Shown piece after piece: positions 28,707 through 37,884 of a stretch of 64,000 nucleotides of DNA. The translations under genes were made by a program, and so were the position numbers. The notes under the pieces are model-generated. The model did no database searches. It had not been told where the DNA came from and was given only the letters and a program-made list of their open reading frames with translations. Each line of letters begins with the position of its first letter. Position 1 is the first letter of the stretch. Source of the DNA: Sphingosinicella terrae (lineage in GTDB: Bacteria; Pseudomonadota; Alphaproteobacteria; Sphingomonadales; Sphingomonadaceae); assembly GCF_003347635.1 (NCBI RefSeq), contig NZ_QDFY01000002.1, positions 124,001-188,000 on the forward strand, in the 5' to 3' direction.

Positions 28707-28724
28707 TGCTTTGACAGCAAAGCA
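28707..28724. promoter_or_regulatory. Inverted repeat TGCTTTG-ACAG-CAAAGCA overlapping TTGACA
   Basis: Perfect seven-base arms surround a four-base centre 62 bases before the DUF1203-ada operon. The left arm and centre contain TTGACA (28711-28716), a consensus -35 hexamer, so a protein binding here could block or recruit RNA polymerase. No good -10 hexamer was found at the usual distance. It is a candidate operator for the operon. Confidence 0.5.
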
Positions 28725-28785
28725 CGGGACGCAGCGCCAGGCGATTTCCGCCAGGACGGCTCCACCGTTCGAGGAAGGAACCGAC

Positions 28786-29253
28786 ATGACCTACCGGATC
28801 CAGGGCTTGGCGCCCGAGCCTTTCCGGCCATTCTTCGCGATGAGCGAGGTCGAGCTGGCCGAGCGCCATGCCTGCCGCGTCACCGCCGACTCGCCCACCG
28901 GCTATCCCTGCCGGGTGACGTTCGAGGATGCCGCGTCCGGCGAATCGCTGCTGCTCGTCAACCATGTCTCGCAAGATGCGCCGACGCCGTTCCACACGGC
29001 TTACGCCATCTACGTGCGTGAAGCGGCGGAAACGGCAGCCGCCTACGAGGACGAGGTGCCCCTTGCTCTCGACCGCCGCACGCTTGGCCTTCGCGCCTTC
29101 GATCGCGAGGGCATGCTGCGCGGCGGCCTGCTCGCCATGCCCGGCGAAGCCGATTCGCGCATCCGCGAGCTTCTCGATCGTCCCGAGGTGGCGGAGATCC
29201 ACGGCCACAACGCCGCCTACGGCTGCTTCCTCGCCCGCATCGAAAGGAACTGA
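28786..29253 (+). CDS. DUF1203 domain protein
   Basis: A 155-residue soluble protein of the DUF1203 family, recognisable from YPCRVTFEDA, the LLLVNHVSQDAPTPFHTAYAIYV stretch (core FHTAYAIYV) and the C-terminal HNAAYGCFLARI. No function is established for the family. GGAAGGAA precedes ATG 28786. It is three bases upstream of ada and almost certainly co-transcribed with it, which hints at a link to alkylation or stress response. Confidence 0.85.
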   Translation: MTYRIQGLAPEPFRPFFAMSEVELAERHACRVTADSPTGYPCRVTFEDAASGESLLLVNHVSQDAPTPFHTAYAIYVREAAETAAAYEDEVPLALDRRTLGLRAFDREGMLRGGLLAMPGEADSRIRELLDRPEVAEIHGHNAAYGCFLARIERN

Positions 29254-29256
29254 ACC

Positions 29257-30348
29257 ATGGCTACCCTTGCATCCCTGCCGGCGCGCCCTCAGGCTCGGGC
29301 GGTGAACGATTCCCGACTTGTGCCCGACGAGGCGGCCTGGGCCGCCGTGATGGCGCGCGATCGCAGCCAGGACGGCCGCTTCGTCACCGGCGTCCTCACC
29401 ACCGGCATCTATTGCCGGCCGTCCTGTGCGGCGCGGCATCCCAAGCGCGAGAATGTCCGCTTCTTCGCCACCGGCGAGGAGGCGCGGGCCGCGGGGCTCC
29501 GCCCCTGCCTTCGCTGCCGGCCCGACGAGGTCACGCGCGAGGCGGCGGCGCTCGAACGGGTGCTGCGGCTGCTCGCCGAGGCGGAGGAGACGCCCTCGCT
29601 CGAGGTCCTGGCCGCGGCCGCCGGCTACTCGCCCCACCATTTCCACCGCCTGTTCAAGCGCGCCACCGGCGTCACGGCAGCGGCCTACTACCGCAACCTG
29701 CGAGCCCGCCGGACCGAGGCGGCGCTGGCCGAGAATGGCCGGATCACCGACGCCATCTACGATGCCGGCTATTCCGGACCGGCGCGCTTCTATGCCGACG
29801 CCAAAGGTCGGCTGGGAATGACTCCCTCGGCGTGGCGCGACGGCGGCCGCGGCGAGACCATCCACTGGGCGACCGCCGAGACCGACCTCGGCCGGATGCT
29901 GGTGGCGGCGACCGAGAAGGGTATCTGCCGCCTCTCCTTCGACGAGGACGAGGCCGAGCTGCGCCGGCGCTTCCCCAACGCCCGGATCGAGCCCGCCGGT
30001 CCCGCCATGGCGGATCTGATCGCGCGCACGGCCGCGGCGGTGAATGCGCCGGAACGGCCGCACGACCTGCCGCTCGACGTGCGTGGCACCGCCTTTCAGG
30101 AAGCGGTGTGGCGCGAACTGTCGCGAATCCCGCCCGGCCAGAGCCTGAGCTACGCCGCGCTCGCGGCGAAGGCAGGCCGTCCGCGCGCGGTGCGGGCGGT
30201 CGGCACGGCCTGCGGCGCCAACAATGTCGCGGTGCTGATCCCCTGCCACCGCGCCCGCCGCGGTGACGGCACGCCCGGCGGCTATGCTTATGGTCTCGAT
30301 CGCAAGGCCAAGCTGCTCGAGAGGGAAGGGTGGAAGCGGGACGGGTGA
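29257..30348 (+). CDS. ada: Ada: DNA-alkylation response regulator / O6-methylguanine-DNA methyltransferase
   Basis: A full-length 363-residue Ada. The N-terminal zinc domain has the four cysteines Cys53, Cys57, Cys84 and Cys87 with the spacing of E. coli Ada; methyl transfer from phosphotriesters to the first one switches the protein to an activator. An AraC-type helix-turn-helix follows (about 100-190, ending GMTPSAWRDG). The C-terminal methyltransferase domain has the active-site PCHR (Cys330). It would activate its own operon and other repair genes. It lies three bases after the DUF1203 gene. Confidence 0.95.
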   Translation: MATLASLPARPQARAVNDSRLVPDEAAWAAVMARDRSQDGRFVTGVLTTGIYCRPSCAARHPKRENVRFFATGEEARAAGLRPCLRCRPDEVTREAAALERVLRLLAEAEETPSLEVLAAAAGYSPHHFHRLFKRATGVTAAAYYRNLRARRTEAALAENGRITDAIYDAGYSGPARFYADAKGRLGMTPSAWRDGGRGETIHWATAETDLGRMLVAATEKGICRLSFDEDEAELRRRFPNARIEPAGPAMADLIARTAAAVNAPERPHDLPLDVRGTAFQEAVWRELSRIPPGQSLSYAALAAKAGRPRAVRAVGTACGANNVAVLIPCHRARRGDGTPGGYAYGLDRKAKLLEREGWKRDG

Positions 30349-30361
30349 GGCCGGCCGTCCG

Positions 30362-31903
30362 TCAGCTGCCGGTGCCGGCTTTCGGCGCGCCCTCCGCCGA
30401 AGCCGCGCCCTGGTTGCGGCAGCGATAGACGAGCCGCTCGTTGGGCAGCTCCGGGAGCAGCTCGCCTATCTCGCGGAGCTGGTCGGCCAGGACCGTCCGC
30501 GCCTCGGCATTGGCCGTGCAGGACTTGACGTCGACTCCGCGGCGCAGCTCGCGAACCCGCGCCATCCGTTGGGCGCCGAGCTGGTAGCGCGTGACGACAT
30601 ATTCGCCGCTCGAGGGACTGAACTGGAGCACCGATACGGCCTGCTCGGAGGCGGGGACGAGGACCCGCGTCCAGACGTCGCCATTGCGCGCATATTGGGT
30701 GCGCTGGTTGACGCAGCCACCCTCGCTCCATTCGAGCGGGACGGGATCGCTCGACGAGGCGGTGACTCGGCTGCGCTCGGGCACCAGCTCGCACAGATTG
30801 CGTCCCACGAATCCCGTAGCGCTCGCCGACGCCGCGTCGGCATCCACGGCGGCCGCCTGCGCGGCGGTGGCGTCCTCCAGGCTCGGCCGCGTGAAGAAGA
30901 CGATGATCGCGGCGATCAGCAGCAGCCCGCCGCCGGCGCCGAGGAAGATCGCCGGACGCTGCCGGTTCTTGATGATCAGGATACCGGCTCCGCCGAAGGC
31001 GAGCAGCGACAGGACGAGCAGGAGCGCCGAAATGCCGAGGCGCGTCTCGCGGCTCTCCTCCACCCGGGCCAGCGCCAGCTCGCGCGCCTGGCGCTCGCGC
31101 GTCGCCCGGGCCTCGCGCTGCGCCCTCGCTTCGGCCTCCGCGCGCGCCTCGTCCTCGCGGAGCCGCTCGCTCATGCTGACGCAGGGCGCGGCGGTCGCCT
31201 GAAAGGCCTGGCCTGCCTGACGGAGGAAGGCGGTGAGCTCGCGATTGGCGACGGCGAAGGCGAAGGGCGAATCGCCTTCCTGGTTGCGGGTGATGAGCGT
31301 GTTGACGCCGATCACCCGTCCACACGGATCGAGCAGGGGACCGCCGCTATGGCCGCGGGCGATGTTGGCCGTGTGGAGCAGGGTGGTGATGCCGTTGATC
31401 GGCCGGACATTGGAGAAGATGCCGGCGGAACGGGTCGGTGGCAGCGGCACGATATAGTCGCCGGCGGACTGGGCGGTGGCGAGATCGACGTTGCCGGGAT
31501 AGCCCAGGGCGGCGACTCCGCTGCCGTCGTCGAGGGGGCCGGTATAGAGGGCGAGCGGCGGCAGCGATCCCTGCTCGAACTCGAGCAAAGCGAGGTCGCG
31601 CGCCGGGTCGGCGGCGACGACGCGGGCGCGATAGGCCTGCGCGCCTTCGGATGGGACGACGCCGACCACCACCGAAAGTGCCTTCGGATCCTGGGCGGCG
31701 AGGGCGACGACATGGGCGTTGGTCACCACCCGGTTGGCGGCCACGGCGAAGCCGCTGCCATGGCCGAAATCGACCGGCTCGCCATCCTCGAAGGCCATCA
31801 CGACCACCCGCACGACTCCCCGGCCGGCGGCCGAGATGTCGTCGGCGCGTGCGGGGGATGCCAGCACGAGCAGCGCCGCGAGGAATGCCAGCAATCTTGC
31901 CAT
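30362..31903 (-). CDS. Membrane-anchored trypsin-like serine protease
   Basis: A 513-residue protein with a signal peptide (LLAFLAALLVLASPARA), then a chymotrypsin-fold domain with the catalytic triad visible as NAHVV, RDLALLE and RGHSGGPLLD. A coiled-coil, Arg/Glu-rich stretch (about 260-300) follows, then two adjacent membrane helices (ISALLLVLSLLAFGGAG and AIFLGAGGGLLLIAAII), and a C-terminal domain with three cysteines. No PDZ domain is seen, so it is not a standard DegP. It probably works in the envelope. ATG 31903 has GGAGA upstream. It lies 97 bases downstream of priA on the same strand. Confidence 0.85.
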   Translation of the reverse strand: MARLLAFLAALLVLASPARADDISAAGRGVVRVVVMAFEDGEPVDFGHGSGFAVAANRVVTNAHVVALAAQDPKALSVVVGVVPSEGAQAYRARVVAADPARDLALLEFEQGSLPPLALYTGPLDDGSGVAALGYPGNVDLATAQSAGDYIVPLPPTRSAGIFSNVRPINGITTLLHTANIARGHSGGPLLDPCGRVIGVNTLITRNQEGDSPFAFAVANRELTAFLRQAGQAFQATAAPCVSMSERLREDEARAEAEARAQREARATRERQARELALARVEESRETRLGISALLLVLSLLAFGGAGILIIKNRQRPAIFLGAGGGLLLIAAIIVFFTRPSLEDATAAQAAAVDADAASASATGFVGRNLCELVPERSRVTASSSDPVPLEWSEGGCVNQRTQYARNGDVWTRVLVPASEQAVSVLQFSPSSGEYVVTRYQLGAQRMARVRELRRGVDVKSCTANAEARTVLADQLREIGELLPELPNERLVYRCRNQGAASAEGAPKAGTGS

Positions 31904-32000
31904 CGCCCGTCCGAGTCTCCCGAAGAGTCGGGCGGAACTATGTCCGCCGGGCCGTCGCTGGCAAGCTCGGGCGCGGATCGTGGCGAAGAAGAGCCTCTCG

Positions 32001-34178
32001 CTACAGGAACGAATAGGGGTCCACGTCGACCGCGACACGGACGCTCCTCGGCCATTCGAGGCTTCCCAGCCACTCGCGAATGATGTCCTGGACCGGCACC
32101 GAGCGGGCGGCGTGAACGAGGAGGCGCAGCCGGTGTCGGCCGCGCAGCATGGCGAGCGGCGCCGGCGCGGGGCCGAACACGGCCATATTCTCGGCGCTCG
32201 GGGCGGTCCGGCCGATCAGGCGCGCCGTTTCGGTCGCCTCCGCCTGGTTCTCGGAACTGACGATGATCGCCGCCAGCCGGCCGAAGGGCGGCATGCCCGC
32301 CTCCCGCCGCGCCTCCGTCTCGGCGGCGTAGAATCCCTCGGTGTCGCCGCTCACCAACGCCTCGATCACTGCAGCCGAAGGATCGTGGGTCTGGACGAGC
32401 ACCCGGCCGGGCTTCTCGCCGCGGCCGGCGCGTCCCGAAACCTGCTGGATCTGCTGGAAGGTCCGTTCGGCGGCGCGCAAATCCCCCCCGGACAGGCCGA
32501 GATCGGCATCGACGACTCCGACCAGGGTGAGATTGGGAAAGTGATAGCCCTTGGTGACGAGCTGGGTGCCGATGACGATGTCGATCTCGCCCGCCTCCAT
32601 TCGCGCGACGAATTCGGCGGCCTTGGCCGGCGACCAGATCGTGTCGGAGGTGACGACGGCGGTGCGGGCTTCGGGGAAGAGCGACTGGACCTCGTCGGCG
32701 ATCCGCTCGACGCCCGGGCCGCAGGCGACCAGGCTGTCTTCTTCCTTGCACTCGGGACAGGCTTGCGGCGCCGGCATGACATGACCGCAATGGTGGCAGG
32801 CCAGGCGCCGCGTGAAGCGATGCTCGACCATCCAGGCGGTGCAATTGGGGCATTGGAAGCGATAGCCGCAATGGCGGCACAAGGTGAGCGGCGCATAGCC
32901 CCGGCGGTTGAGAAAGAGCAGGCTCTGCTCGCCGGCTTCGAGATTCGCCTGAAGCTCCTCCGTCAACGCCGGCGCGAGCCAGCGGCCGCGCGGCGGTGGA
33001 TCCTGGATGAGGTCGAGCGCCGCCATGTCGGGCAGGCGGGCGCCGCCGAACCGGTCGGCCAGGCGCAGCTCGCCATAGGTCCCGGATTCCACCATGTGCC
33101 GGGTCTCGATCGCAGGGGTCGCCGACGCGAGCACGACTGGGATCGCTTCCAGCTTGGCGCGCATCACCGCGACGTCGCGGGCATGATATTGGACGCCGTC
33201 TTCCTGCTTGAAGCTGGCCTCGTGCGCCTCGTCGACGACGATGAGGCCGAGGTCCCGATAGGGGAGGAATAGAGAGGAGCGGGCGCCGACGACGACGCGC
33301 GCGTCGCCAGCCGCGATCGCCCGCCAGGCGCGCCGGCGCTGCGACTGCCTCAGCCCTGAATGCCAGGCGACCGGATCGGTGCCGAAGCGGGCGGCGAAGC
33401 GCTTCAGGAAGGGCTCGGTCAGCGCGATCTCGGGGAGGAGGACGAGGGTCTGGCGGCCGCGGCGAAGGGCCTCGGCGATGGCCTCGAAATAGACTTCGGT
33501 CTTGCCCGAACCGGTGACCCCGTCGAGCAGGAACGGCGCGAAGGCGCCGGCGCCGACCGCTTCGCGGAGGCGTCGGGCGGCCTCGTCCTGGTCGGCGGCG
33601 AGCGCCGGCGGGGCGTGGTCCGGGTCCGGCTCGGGATAGGGGGCGTCGATCGCCACCTCGACCGGCTCGATCGCGCCGGCCTTGACCAGGCCGCGCACGA
33701 CCGCGTCGGAGACGCCGCCGACGATGGCGAGTTCACGGATGAAGCCCATCCGTTCGCCGATCCGCTCCAGTGCCTGGGCGCGTTGCGGCGTCAGCCGCTC
33801 CGGCACCCGCCCGGTGGCGCGATATTCGGTGACGGAGCGGGCGCCCTCGAGCGCGCTCGTCGACGGTAGGGCCATGCGAAGCACCGCGCCGAGCGGCGCC
33901 AGATAATAATCCGACGTCCACTCGATCAGCCGGCGCAGGGCGTCGCCGAGCGGAGGCAGGTCGTAGGCGTGGAGCAGCGGACGCAGCCGATTGTCGCCCA
34001 CTTCCTCGGTGACGGCGCGATCCGGCTCCCAAACCACGCCGACCACCTGGCGCGGGCCGAGCGGCGCGATCACGACCGAACCGGGTTCGGCCGCCATCCC
34101 GTGCGGCACGCGATAGTCGAGCGGGCCCAAGGCGGCGTTCAAGAGGATCACGCGGGCACGGGAGCGGGAATTGTCCAT
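32001..34178 (-). CDS. priA: Primosomal protein N' (replication restart helicase PriA)
   Basis: A 725-residue 3'-5' helicase that reloads the replisome at stalled forks. The N-terminal DNA-binding region (1-110) is followed by Walker A GVTGSGKT (220-227), DEAH (316-319), and paired zinc-binding cysteines CRHCGYRFQCPNC and CHHCGHVMPAPQACPEC, then the helicase C lobe with QVSGRAGRGEKPG. I start at ATG 34178 (MDNSRSRARV), as the further 19 upstream codons are not family-like. In many alphaproteobacteria priA lies near fsa and the atp operon; here they are close but not adjacent. Confidence 0.95.
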   Translation of the reverse strand: MDNSRSRARVILLNAALGPLDYRVPHGMAAEPGSVVIAPLGPRQVVGVVWEPDRAVTEEVGDNRLRPLLHAYDLPPLGDALRRLIEWTSDYYLAPLGAVLRMALPSTSALEGARSVTEYRATGRVPERLTPQRAQALERIGERMGFIRELAIVGGVSDAVVRGLVKAGAIEPVEVAIDAPYPEPDPDHAPPALAADQDEAARRLREAVGAGAFAPFLLDGVTGSGKTEVYFEAIAEALRRGRQTLVLLPEIALTEPFLKRFAARFGTDPVAWHSGLRQSQRRRAWRAIAAGDARVVVGARSSLFLPYRDLGLIVVDEAHEASFKQEDGVQYHARDVAVMRAKLEAIPVVLASATPAIETRHMVESGTYGELRLADRFGGARLPDMAALDLIQDPPPRGRWLAPALTEELQANLEAGEQSLLFLNRRGYAPLTLCRHCGYRFQCPNCTAWMVEHRFTRRLACHHCGHVMPAPQACPECKEEDSLVACGPGVERIADEVQSLFPEARTAVVTSDTIWSPAKAAEFVARMEAGEIDIVIGTQLVTKGYHFPNLTLVGVVDADLGLSGGDLRAAERTFQQIQQVSGRAGRGEKPGRVLVQTHDPSAAVIEALVSGDTEGFYAAETEARREAGMPPFGRLAAIIVSSENQAEATETARLIGRTAPSAENMAVFGPAPAPLAMLRGRHRLRLLVHAARSVPVQDIIREWLGSLEWPRSVRVAVDVDPYSFL

Positions 34179-34233
34179 CGGACTGGCCCATATCGTGATT
34201 GCCGCGCAAATCGGAAGGCGGGAAGGATCGGGC

Positions 34234-34536
34234 ATGATCTCGAGACGCTGCCACGGCTGGATTGCGGCCGCGAGATCCGGGGACTAACTGCGGCTGATGG
34301 CCGAGGTCGGCCTCCCCGATCATCGTTCCACGGAGGGCAATCGCGGCGCCTGGTGCCTGCACCGGCGGGACGGCGAAATCGTCCCTGTCTCAATGTTCGC
34401 CCCGTGAGAAGACGACGCCGCCATTCGCCGCTTCGCCGGCAACGACCTCGACAAAGGCGAACTAGCACGATTTCGATGCCGCATTGCTGCTCGAGTTGGA
34501 GCGCGGATCGTTCATTTCGAGGTGATCGAAGGCTGA
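34234..34536 (+). pseudogene. Decayed ABM-like / dimeric alpha-beta barrel protein gene
   Basis: A 100-codon frame with stop codons at 34285 (TAA) and 34405 (TGA) reads MISRRCHGWI, then MAEVGLPDHRSTEGNRGAW, CLHRRDGEIVPVSMF and DDAAIRRFAGNDLDK, ending in HFEVIEG. This pattern of fragments follows intact small proteins of this family (short alpha-beta barrel with GLPDYRxTPGNRG, LRR-G-D and AIRAFAGDD). Near 34472-34508 the best-matching residues (FDAALLLELE) move into the neighbouring frame and then return. GGAAGG precedes the ATG, so the ribosome-binding site survives. It is divergent from priA. Confidence 0.75.
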
Positions 34537-34619
34537 GCGCGGCGCCACGGCCTGCTGGTCCATTGCGGCCGGCGCGGGATTGCTGCAGCTTCCCTCGATC
34601 GCACAAGGGGGATTTCCGC

Positions 34620-36452
34620 ATGACCCGGTTCCACGCCGCCGCCGCTTTGCTGCTCCTTCTCTCGCCCCTTCCGTGCCTTGCCCAGAGCGCGCCCGCGCAG
34701 GCATCGGCCTCGACGGCCGCGGCGCGTCCTTCGGCGGAACAGGCGCTGGCCGGCTTCGACGACGCGATCGCGGGGATGTTGCAAGCCTGGCAGGTGCCGG
34801 GCGTCGCGGTCGCGATCGTCCGCGACGGCGAGGTGGTCCTCGCTCGCGGCTATGGCGTGCGCAACCCCGACGCCGATGCGCCGATGAACGCCGATACCAT
34901 CTTCCCGATCGCGTCCATGTCCAAGGCATTCACCAGTTTCGGTGCGGGCCTGCTCGTCGACGAAGGGCGGATGAGCTTCGACGCGCCGGTCACCACCTAC
35001 ATTCCCGAGCTTCGCGCCGCCGACCCCGCCGCCACACAGGGGCTGACCTTGCGCGACATGCTGTCGCATCGCTCGGGCATGCCCAGGCACGATGCCGTCT
35101 GGTACCATCATGACGCGATGACGCGGGACGATCTGATCGCCCGCATGCCCGCGCTCGATTTCAGCGCGCCGATGCGCACCCGCTTCCAGTACAACAATAT
35201 CATGTTCATCCTGTCCGGCCTGGCCGTCGACCGGATGACCGACGGCAGTTGGGAGGAGTTTACCGAGCGGCGAGTCTTCCAGCCTCTGCGCATGGACCGG
35301 ACCACCTTCTCGCCGGAGCGGGCGCGGCGCGATCCGAACCACGCGGCCGGACGAGAGGTGCTGAACGGCCGGATGGTGACCGTGCCGATCTTCCGGAACA
35401 CGGCGATCCTCAATCCGGCCGGCGGCGTCTATTCGAACGTCGACGATCTCGCCAACTGGATGCTCGTCCATCTCGAGCAGGGGCGCTTCCAGGGGCGCCA
35501 GATCGTCCAGCCCGCGACGCTCGCCGACATGCATGCCACCCACATGCCCCTCGGCGCGACGGTCCGCGATCCGGAGCGCGTGCCGATCGGCTACGGCCTT
35601 GGCTGGTTCACCGACATCTATCGCGGCCGCCAGGTCGTCCAACATGGCGGCAACCTTCCCGGTACCAGCACCCTGGTGGCGCTGATGCCGAGCGAGCGCC
35701 TCGGCGTCACCGTGCTGGTCAATCACGGCGGCTCGGAGCTTCGCGACGCGCTCACCTGGGCGATCATGGATCGCCTGCTCGGCGAGAGCGGCCGCGACTG
35801 GGTCGGCGAGGCGCTTGCGCGAAAGCGCGCCGGGGAAGCGAGCGACGTGGCCGGCCGCGCCAATCGCGGCGCGAGCCGCGTCGCCGGCACGCGGCCCAGC
35901 CATGCCCTGGCCGATTTCTCCGGGACTTATACCCATCCCGGCTACGGCCCCATCGCCATCGGGCAGGCCGGTGCAGGCCTGACCGCCCGCTACAACGATG
36001 ATTCGAGCCCGATCGAGCATTTCCACTATGACGTGTTCGATGCGACGACGACCGATCCGGTCCACCTGCTGCTCGACGCGCGGCTGCAGTTCATGATGGA
36101 CGGCTATGGACGGATATCGGGTCTGCAGACGGTGATGGAGCCGGCGCTCGGCACCGTCACCTTCGCGCGCCAGCCCGAAGCCCGGCTCAGCGATCCGGAA
36201 TATCTCGCCCGCCTCACCGGCACCTACGAGCTGGGCGGCAACCGGGTGATCGTCGCGCTCACCGGCAACCGGCTGAGCTGGACGACCGTCGGCGGCCAGC
36301 CGGCGACGCTCATCCCGTCGCTCGGAGGTGAGTTCACGCATTCCCGCCGCCGCGATGCGCGGATCGCCTTCGATCTCGGGGCGAGCGGACCGGCGACCGG
36401 CATACGCTTCATCGATGCTTCCGGCGTCTATGCGGCGCCGCGGGTGAACTGA
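34620..36452 (+). CDS. Serine hydrolase, beta-lactamase / class C PBP-like, secreted
   Basis: A 610-residue secreted protein with a signal peptide ending near CLAQSAPA. The class C beta-lactamase-like domain shows SMSK (SxxK nucleophile motif), YNN (YxN-type) and HGG (KTG-equivalent). The C-terminal 170 residues form a DUF3471-type beta domain (SGTYTHPGYGPI, LTGTYELGGN). Relatives include D-aminopeptidases, esterases and penicillin-binding proteins, so the substrate is open. GGGGGA lies seven bases before ATG 34620. It follows the monooxygenase pseudogene. Confidence 0.87.
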   Translation: MTRFHAAAALLLLLSPLPCLAQSAPAQASASTAAARPSAEQALAGFDDAIAGMLQAWQVPGVAVAIVRDGEVVLARGYGVRNPDADAPMNADTIFPIASMSKAFTSFGAGLLVDEGRMSFDAPVTTYIPELRAADPAATQGLTLRDMLSHRSGMPRHDAVWYHHDAMTRDDLIARMPALDFSAPMRTRFQYNNIMFILSGLAVDRMTDGSWEEFTERRVFQPLRMDRTTFSPERARRDPNHAAGREVLNGRMVTVPIFRNTAILNPAGGVYSNVDDLANWMLVHLEQGRFQGRQIVQPATLADMHATHMPLGATVRDPERVPIGYGLGWFTDIYRGRQVVQHGGNLPGTSTLVALMPSERLGVTVLVNHGGSELRDALTWAIMDRLLGESGRDWVGEALARKRAGEASDVAGRANRGASRVAGTRPSHALADFSGTYTHPGYGPIAIGQAGAGLTARYNDDSSPIEHFHYDVFDATTTDPVHLLLDARLQFMMDGYGRISGLQTVMEPALGTVTFARQPEARLSDPEYLARLTGTYELGGNRVIVALTGNRLSWTTVGGQPATLIPSLGGEFTHSRRRDARIAFDLGASGPATGIRFIDASGVYAAPRVN

Positions 36453-36470
36453 TCCAGCCGCGGAAGCGTC

Positions 36471-37802
36471 TCAGGCAAATGTCAGCCGCTTCTGCCCCGG
36501 TAGCATCAGCGCCTGGCCTGCGGCACGGGCGACGAGGAACAAGCTGAAAGCCAGCCACAATCCGTCATTCCCGAGCGGGCCGGTGATGAGCAGCAGCAGG
36601 GCGTACAGGGCAAAGGCGGCGGCCATGGTGACCAGCATCGCCCGGGTCCAGGTCGCGCCGATGAAGATGCCGTCGAACACGTAGGAGGCGGCGCCGAGCA
36701 GGGGGAGGAGGATGGCCCAGGGAAGGTAGCGGAGCGTGGTCGCCGACACCTCGGCATCGGTGCTGAAGCTGGCCGCGAAGGGACCGCCGGCGACGGCATA
36801 GATCGCGCTGACGAAGGCGCCGAACCCGATTCCCCAGAGGAGAAGTGCTGGAACCAGGCGGTCGAAGCGCCGACGGTCGCGGGCGCCGACGGCCTCGCCG
36901 CACAGCACCTGGGCCGAACTCTCGAAGCCGTCGAGGATGAGCGCCGAGAGGATGAACAGCTGGTAGAGGATACCGTTGGCGGCCAGCACGATCGGGCCTT
37001 CATGGGCGCCGTCGCGGACGAGCATGAGAATGGCGCCGGTCAGCAGGACGGTGCGAAGGAACAGGTCGCGGTTGAGCCGGAACAGCTCGCCGAGCGCGGC
37101 TCGGCTCCAGGTCTCGCGCCGCCGCGCCAGAGCCAGAGCGAGCGCCGCCGGCGGTTCGCGTGCGGCCACCGCTGCGGCGGCCGCGAGCTTGAGCGCCTCG
37201 GATAGCAGGGTGGCGGCCGCCACTCCGGCGACCCCCCAACCGAAGCCGAGCACGAACAGGAGGTCGAGCGCGATGTGGAGCAGGTTCGCGACCACCTCGA
37301 TGACCAGCACCTCGCGAACGCGACGCCGTCCGATCAGCCACCCGACCAGCACGGCATTGGTGAGCCAGAGCAGCCCGCCCCAATAGCGGATGCCGACATA
37401 GACCGAAGCCGCCTGGGCGACCTCGCCCCGGGCATGGAGCAATTCCAGCCCGGCCGGTATCGCCAGCGGCATGAGCGCGAGCAGCCCCGCGCCGATGAGC
37501 AACGCCGCCCCGATCGACCGGACCAGGGCAGCGGCCTGCGCGGCATCGTCGGCGCGGCCGGCGGCCTGGGCGGTGAGGGCGATGGTGCCGGTGCGCAGGA
37601 AGTTGAAGACGATTAGCAGGCCCATCATGAATTTGGCGCCGAGCTCGACCCCGGCCTGAGCCGGCGCATCGCCGAGCTGACCGATCACCCACAGGTCGGC
37701 GAGCCCGAACAGGGCGGTGGCGACGTTGGTCAGCATCGACGGCAGCGCGATTGCCCAGATCGCGCCGTGGAGTCCGTTCTTGCTCGTGTCGATCGCCGTC
37801 AT
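36471..37802 (-). CDS. MATE family efflux transporter (DinF-like)
   Basis: A 443-residue antiporter of the MATE superfamily with about 12 helices. The family start is seen as [30 protein letters not shown] (core [16 protein letters not shown]), and the second half opens with [10 protein letters not shown] and contains [19 protein letters not shown]. The sequence is closest to the DinF subfamily, which exports cationic drugs or oxidant-linked compounds. It is convergent with the serine hydrolase (18-base gap) and divergent from the transaldolase gene. Confidence 0.88.
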   Translation of the reverse strand: MTAIDTSKNGLHGAIWAIALPSMLTNVATALFGLADLWVIGQLGDAPAQAGVELGAKFMMGLLIVFNFLRTGTIALTAQAAGRADDAAQAAALVRSIGAALLIGAGLLALMPLAIPAGLELLHARGEVAQAASVYVGIRYWGGLLWLTNAVLVGWLIGRRRVREVLVIEVVANLLHIALDLLFVLGFGWGVAGVAAATLLSEALKLAAAAAVAAREPPAALALALARRRETWSRAALGELFRLNRDLFLRTVLLTGAILMLVRDGAHEGPIVLAANGILYQLFILSALILDGFESSAQVLCGEAVGARDRRRFDRLVPALLLWGIGFGAFVSAIYAVAGGPFAASFSTDAEVSATTLRYLPWAILLPLLGAASYVFDGIFIGATWTRAMLVTMAAAFALYALLLLITGPLGNDGLWLAFSLFLVARAAGQALMLPGQKRLTFA

Positions 37803-37884
37803 CCCGCCCGCCGTGACTCGCGCCTGCCTGCCGCCATGGCTACAAGACCGGCGAATCCTCACTTCCCCAAGGGGCATGGCGCAA

